Source: DASZIT01 sp963819695
GTDB lineage: Bacteria; Actinomycetota; Acidimicrobiia; Acidimicrobiales; RAAP-2
Direction of reading: 5' to 3'
Length of the DNA stretch: 64,000 bases
NCBI GenBank assembly: GCA_963819695.1
Contig: CAWFXD010000001.1
Coordinates: 1,364,001 to 1,428,000 of the forward strand
A program made the position numbers and the translations under genes. Positions 60,372-64,000 of the stretch are shown in pieces. Every line of letters starts with the position of its first letter. Positions within the stretch are counted from its first letter, which is position 1. The notes beneath the pieces were generated by a model. It worked only from the letters and a program-made list of their open reading frames with translations, did no database searches and was not told where the DNA came from.

Positions 60372-61520
60372 TGGTGCAACGGTACGCATTGATGGCGGGG
60401 GGCGGAACTGCCGGCCACCTGCAACCGGCGCTGGCCATCGCCGAGTCCCTGGTCGCCCAGGGCCATGACCGGGCCACCATCAGAATTCGTCGGGTCCCGC
60501 CGGGGCCAGGACCGGATCGCCCTGGACGGCCGCGGGTTTCCGTTCACCCTGTTGCCCGGCCGGGGGATCAACCGCAGCCTGCGGCCCCGGGTGATCGCCC
60601 AGAACCTGGGTGCGTTGGCCGGCCTCGGGGTCGCCGTCATCGCCGCCCTCGGACTGGTGGCCCGCCGCCGGCCCCGGGTGGTGGTGTCGGTCGGGGGCTA
60701 CGCCAGCCTGCCGGCGTCATTGGGGGCGTTGATGTGGGGGGTCCCGCTGGTGCTGGTCAACGTGGACGCCGATCCCGGGGTGGCCAACCGCCTGTTGGGC
60801 CGGTTCGCCCGGGCCAGCGCAGTGGGATGGCCCGGCACCCGGCTGCCGCGGGCCGTGGTCACCGGAACCCCGGTCCGACCCGAGATCGCCGCCTCCGGGC
60901 GTTCGATCGAAGATCGTCGGGCCGCCCGGCGGGTCCTCGGGCTGCCGGAGGACCGCCCGACGGTGGTGGTCTTCGGCGGGTCGCTCGGGGCGCGCCGGAT
61001 CAACGACGCGGTGCTGGGGCTGGCCGAACGGTGGCAGTCCCGGGAGGACCGGTCGATCTACCAGATTGTCGGCCGCCGAGATTGGGAGATGATCGAGACG
61101 GGCATCTTGCCGACCGGGCCGACCGGGCCGGTGGTGCGGGTTCCCTACGAGGAGCGGATGGCCGCCGCCTATTCGGCCGCCGACGTCGTCGTCTGCCGGG
61201 CGGGGGCGATGACGGTGGCGGAGCTGGCCGCCGCCGGCGTCCCGTCGGTGCTGGTCCCCCTGCCCGGCGCCCCCGGCGACCATCAGACGGCCAACGCCCG
61301 GGTGTTGGAGCGGGCCGGCGGGGCGGTGGTGCTCCCCGACGCCGACTGCGACGGGCCCCGACTCGCCGCCATCCTCGACGGGCTGCTGTCCGACCTGGGC
61401 GCCCTCGACGCCATGGGCCGGGCCGCCGGCTCGATCGGCCGGCCAGATGCCGCCGACGCCGGGGCCCACGTGGTCGAGGACCACGCCCGTCCGGCGCGGC
61501 CAAGAAAGGGGCCCCGATGA
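60368..61520 (+). CDS. murG: Undecaprenyl-PP-MurNAc-pentapeptide GlcNAc transferase, interrupted by a one-base insertion
   Basis: GTG 60368 opens with the MurG glycine loop MAGGGTAGHLQPALAIAESLVAQ up to ATI; the next frame continues EFVGSRRGQDRIAL without a gap if one A at 60482 is removed. The rest (VVSVGGYASLPAS, FGGSLGARRIND, AYSAADVVVCRAGAMTVAEL, LPGAPGDHQTANA) is intact to 61520, total about 383 codons. MurG makes lipid II and is essential, so the insertion is probably a sequence error; otherwise translation would need a frameshift. Confidence 0.9.
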
Positions 61521-62902
61521 CCGCGGCACCCAGCCTCGATCTCTCGCGGCGGATGTCCGTCCACGTGGTCGGGATCGGCGGCGCCGGAATGAGTGCCATC
61601 GCCATGGTGCTGGCCACCATGGGGCACACGGTGACCGGGAGTGATCTCAAGGACTCGTCGGTCACCGAGCGGTTGCGGGCGGCGGGCATCCCGGTGGTGG
61701 TAGGCCACGCGGCCGCCAATGTCGGCGACGCCGACGTCGTCACCCGGTCGTCGGCGGTCAGCGACGGGAATCCCGAAGTGGCCGAGGCGGTCCGGCGCGG
61801 CATCCCGGTCTACCGCCGGGCCGAGGCGCTGGCCGCCATCGCCACCCTCCGGCGCTGCATCGCGGTGGCCGGGACCCATGGGAAGACCACCACGGCATCC
61901 ATGCTCGCCCTGATGCTGGTAGAGGCCGGGGTGCGGCCGTCGTTCATCATCGGCGGCGAGGTCAACGAGATCGGGACCAATGCGGTGTGGGACGACGGGG
62001 ACTGGTTGGTGGTGGAAGCCGACGAGAGCGACGGGACCTTCCTCGCCCTCCAACCCGAGATTGCCATCGTCACCAACGTGGAAGCCGACCATCTCGACCA
62101 CTACGGCTCCTTCGACGGGGTGAAGACCGCCTTCGAGGAGTTCGTCGCCCATGCCTCGATGCCGCCGGTGGTAGGCGGGGATGACCCGGTGGCCTCGGAG
62201 ATCGGCCGCCGCCACCACGGCGATACCGTCGGCGTCGGCCCGGACTGCAGCCGGCGAATGGTGAACATCGAGCCGTCCCGGAGCTCGATCTCCTTCGATC
62301 TGCTCGACGGGTCCGGTGCCCGGCTCGGCCACCTGGCCATCCCGATTCCCGGTCTCCACAACGCCCGCAACGCGGCGGTGGCCACGGTGGCCGCGGTGGC
62401 CAGCGGGATCCCCTTCGACGCCGCCGCCCGGGCCCTGGCCCGTTTCGCCGGCGTCGCCCGCCGGTACGAGTTCCGGGGCGACGCCAACGGCGTCACCTTC
62501 GTCGACGACTATGCCCATCTCCCCAGCGAGGTCAGGGCCATGCTGGGCGCGGCCCAGGACGGTGGGTGGGAGCGGGTGATCGCGGTGTTCCAACCTCACC
62601 GGTACAGCCGGACCCGGGCACTGTGGCAGGAATTCGGGGACGCCTTCGCCGATGCCGACCTGGTGATGGTGACCGACGTCTACGGCGCCGGCGAGGCACC
62701 GATTCCCGGGGTGTCCGGCGAGCTGGTGGTCGAGGCCGTACGACAGGCGGACCCGGGCAAGGACGTGCGTTATGTGCCCGGTCGGAACGAGCTGCGCCAG
62801 CTCATCGAAGAGCTGGTCCGCCCCGGCGACCTGGTCTTCACCCTCGGGGCCGGAGACCTCACCTCGCTTCCCGACGAACTGTTGGACGATCCGGGATGGT
62901 AG
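61517..62902 (+). CDS. murC: UDP-N-acetylmuramate--L-alanine ligase
   Basis: The protein has 461 residues from ATG 61517 (ATGA with murG). Signatures: HVVGIGGAGMSAIA, ATP loop VAGTHGKTTTASML, EADESDGTFL, TNVEADHLDHY, GLHNARNA and FQPHRYSRT. It adds L-Ala to UDP-MurNAc. In many bacteria MurC, MurD, MurE and MurF all occur in this cluster; here only MurC and MurE are present. Confidence 0.97.
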   Translation: MTAAPSLDLSRRMSVHVVGIGGAGMSAIAMVLATMGHTVTGSDLKDSSVTERLRAAGIPVVVGHAAANVGDADVVTRSSAVSDGNPEVAEAVRRGIPVYRRAEALAAIATLRRCIAVAGTHGKTTTASMLALMLVEAGVRPSFIIGGEVNEIGTNAVWDDGDWLVVEADESDGTFLALQPEIAIVTNVEADHLDHYGSFDGVKTAFEEFVAHASMPPVVGGDDPVASEIGRRHHGDTVGVGPDCSRRMVNIEPSRSSISFDLLDGSGARLGHLAIPIPGLHNARNAAVATVAAVASGIPFDAAARALARFAGVARRYEFRGDANGVTFVDDYAHLPSEVRAMLGAAQDGGWERVIAVFQPHRYSRTRALWQEFGDAFADADLVMVTDVYGAGEAPIPGVSGELVVEAVRQADPGKDVRYVPGRNELRQLIEELVRPGDLVFTLGAGDLTSLPDELLDDPGW

Positions 62903-62909
62903 GCGGGCG

Positions 62910-63842
62910 TTGACGGCCACCTCCGACGAGCTGCGCGCCGTTGGAGAGGCGCTGGGGACTCGGGCACAAGCGAACGCCCCGCTCGGCGTCCGCACCACCT
63001 ACCGGGTGGGCGGGACCGCCGCTCTCCTGGTCGAACCGGGCGACGAGGACGATTTGCTGGCGGTGGCCCGAGCTGTCGGCGGTTCCTCGGTTCCGGTGCT
63101 GGTCCTCGGCCGGGGCTCGAATCTGCTGGTCGCCGACCGCGGCTTTGCCGGCCTGGTGGTGGCCCTCGGGGACGGCTTCGCCGGGATCGACATCGACGAC
63201 CACGAGGTGGTGGCCGGGTCGGCGGTCAGTCTCCCGGTCCTCGCCCGCCGCACCGCCGCCGCCGGTCTCTCCGGGTTGGAATGGGCGGTGGGGGTCCCCG
63301 GCTCGGTCGGGGGTGCCGTCCGGATGAACGCCGGGGGACACGGCTCGGATACCGCCGCCACCCTGGTCAGCTATCGCTGGGTCGACCTCCGGACGGCGGC
63401 GGCGGCGGAGGCCCCGGCCGACCGGCTGGACATGGCCTACCGGCACACCTCGCTGGCGGCGTCCGACGTGGTGGTGGCGGCCCGGTTCCGGCTGGTCGGC
63501 GGTGATCCGGAACTCGGGGCGGCCGCCATCGCCGACATCGTGCGCTGGCGGCGGGCCAACCAGCCGGGCGGGAGCAACGCCGGGTCGGTGTTCACCAACC
63601 CGGAGGGAGATTCGGCCGGCCGGCTCATCGAGGAGGCGGGGTTGAAGGGCTTCCGCCTCGGCAGCGCGCAGGTCTCCGAAAAGCACGCCAACTTCATCCA
63701 GGCCGACGAGGGTGGCTCGGCCGACGATGTGGCCGGCCTGATCGCGCAGGTCCAGGCGGCGGTGGCGGCCAAGACCGGCGTCGCCCTCACCACCGAGGTG
63801 CGGATGGTCGGCTTCGACCCCGCGGTGCCGGGGCAGGTGTGA
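62910..63842 (+). CDS. murB: UDP-N-acetylenolpyruvoylglucosamine reductase
   Basis: This 310-residue FAD enzyme starts at TTG 62910, 7 nt after murC; longer versions would run into murC. RVGGTAALLVEP, VLGRGSNLLVADRGF, GLEWAVGVPGSVGGAVRMNAGGHG, RWRRANQPGGSNAGSVFTNP (catalytic Ser) and EEAGLKGFRLGSAQVSEKHANF (Glu) are all present. It makes UDP-MurNAc with NADPH. Confidence 0.96.
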   Translation: MTATSDELRAVGEALGTRAQANAPLGVRTTYRVGGTAALLVEPGDEDDLLAVARAVGGSSVPVLVLGRGSNLLVADRGFAGLVVALGDGFAGIDIDDHEVVAGSAVSLPVLARRTAAAGLSGLEWAVGVPGSVGGAVRMNAGGHGSDTAATLVSYRWVDLRTAAAAEAPADRLDMAYRHTSLAASDVVVAARFRLVGGDPELGAAAIADIVRWRRANQPGGSNAGSVFTNPEGDSAGRLIEEAGLKGFRLGSAQVSEKHANFIQADEGGSADDVAGLIAQVQAAVAAKTGVALTTEVRMVGFDPAVPGQV

Positions 63843-64000
63843 CCCCGCCGCCCCGCCGCCCGCCGGGCACCCGACCGGCCATCGACCCGCGCATCCGTCA
63901 GCGCCGCCAGGCGGTGCAGCGCGGCGCCGGCCGGCGCCGCCTCCGGGTCGTCATCGTGGTGGTGGTGGTGGCGGCGATCATCGGCGGGGGATTGGCCCTC
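63839..64000 (+). CDS. ftsQ: Cell division protein FtsQ/DivIB, partial (N-terminus only)
   Basis: GTG 63839 overlaps the murB stop (GTGA). The 54 codons give a Pro/Arg-rich cytoplasmic tail (IDPRIRQRRQAVQRGAGRRR) and the start of a Val-rich membrane helix, as in FtsQ, which follows murB in this order. The POTRA and beta domains lie beyond the window. Confidence 0.85.
   Translation, partial: MTPPPRRPPGTRPAIDPRIRQRRQAVQRGAGRRRLRVVIVVVVVAAIIGGGLAL

Overview
The window is about 64 kb of high-GC DNA with tightly packed genes that often overlap by 4 bp (ATGA, GTGA or TTGA). It looks like a chromosomal segment of a high-GC actinobacterium, most likely class Acidimicrobiia. The support is a lexA / LysM-gene / nrdR order like that around mycobacterial lexA, a dapA-rnj-ftsK order, DUF3040 and mraZ close to a dcw cluster, and secreted proteins with 42-residue repeats of the type GYWLVASDGGIFSFG, which I associate with Acidimicrobiia (inference from memory, not a search). 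There is no phage, IS element or CRISPR array.

Layout. (1) 1-601: a VapBC toxin-antitoxin pair (vapC cut by the window edge) and a tRNA-Leu(UAG), all on the minus strand. (2) 677-13406: a cell-surface polysaccharide locus. It holds two methyltransferase-like proteins, five GT4-type glycosyltransferases that fall into two paralogous groups, a Wzm/Wzt-type ABC exporter with a clpP gene coupled to it, and a convergent GT-C-like membrane protein. One glycosyltransferase carries a single-base frameshift. (3) 13425-17843: two adjacent secreted repeat proteins, one with a beta-propeller-like N-terminus and one with a SpoIID domain. (4) 17866-23820: a HAD phosphatase, a peroxiredoxin, rpsO, pnp with a structured leader, and an M16 protease. 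(5) 23883-45048: metabolism and housekeeping. It contains six genes of the succinylase diaminopimelate/lysine pathway (dapB, dapA, dapF, a dapC-like aminotransferase, dapD, dapE), two TetR regulators with a di-iron protein, RNase J, FtsK, a D,D-carboxypeptidase, homoserine kinase, QueF, MiaB, MiaA, HflX, a DinB-like protein and an aldo/keto reductase. (6) 45058-48998: lexA, four SOS boxes, a LysM division-inhibitor-like gene, nrdR, a PIG-L deacetylase and DNA polymerase IV. (7) 49151-64000: DUF3040, ROK kinase, a small unknown protein, HNH nuclease, a lipoate-ligase-like protein, then the dcw cluster mraZ-rsmH-ftsL-ftsI-murE-mraY-ftsW-murG-murC-murB-ftsQ. murF and murD are not in this cluster, and murG has a single-base frameshift.

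How it fits together. The dap genes supply meso-diaminopimelate, which MurE (with a DNPR motif) adds to peptidoglycan precursors. The dcw genes build the septal wall. LexA and the LysM protein link DNA damage to division arrest. The first locus makes and exports a surface glycan. Many transcription units show a TAnnnT hexamer 6-9 nt before the start codon, which suggests leaderless transcription is common here. I found no clear-cut new defence or mobile system. The best leads are the polysaccharide locus with an embedded clpP, the dcw cluster lacking murF and murD, the DapF catalytic Cys replaced by Ser, and micro-ORFs overlapping downstream start codons.
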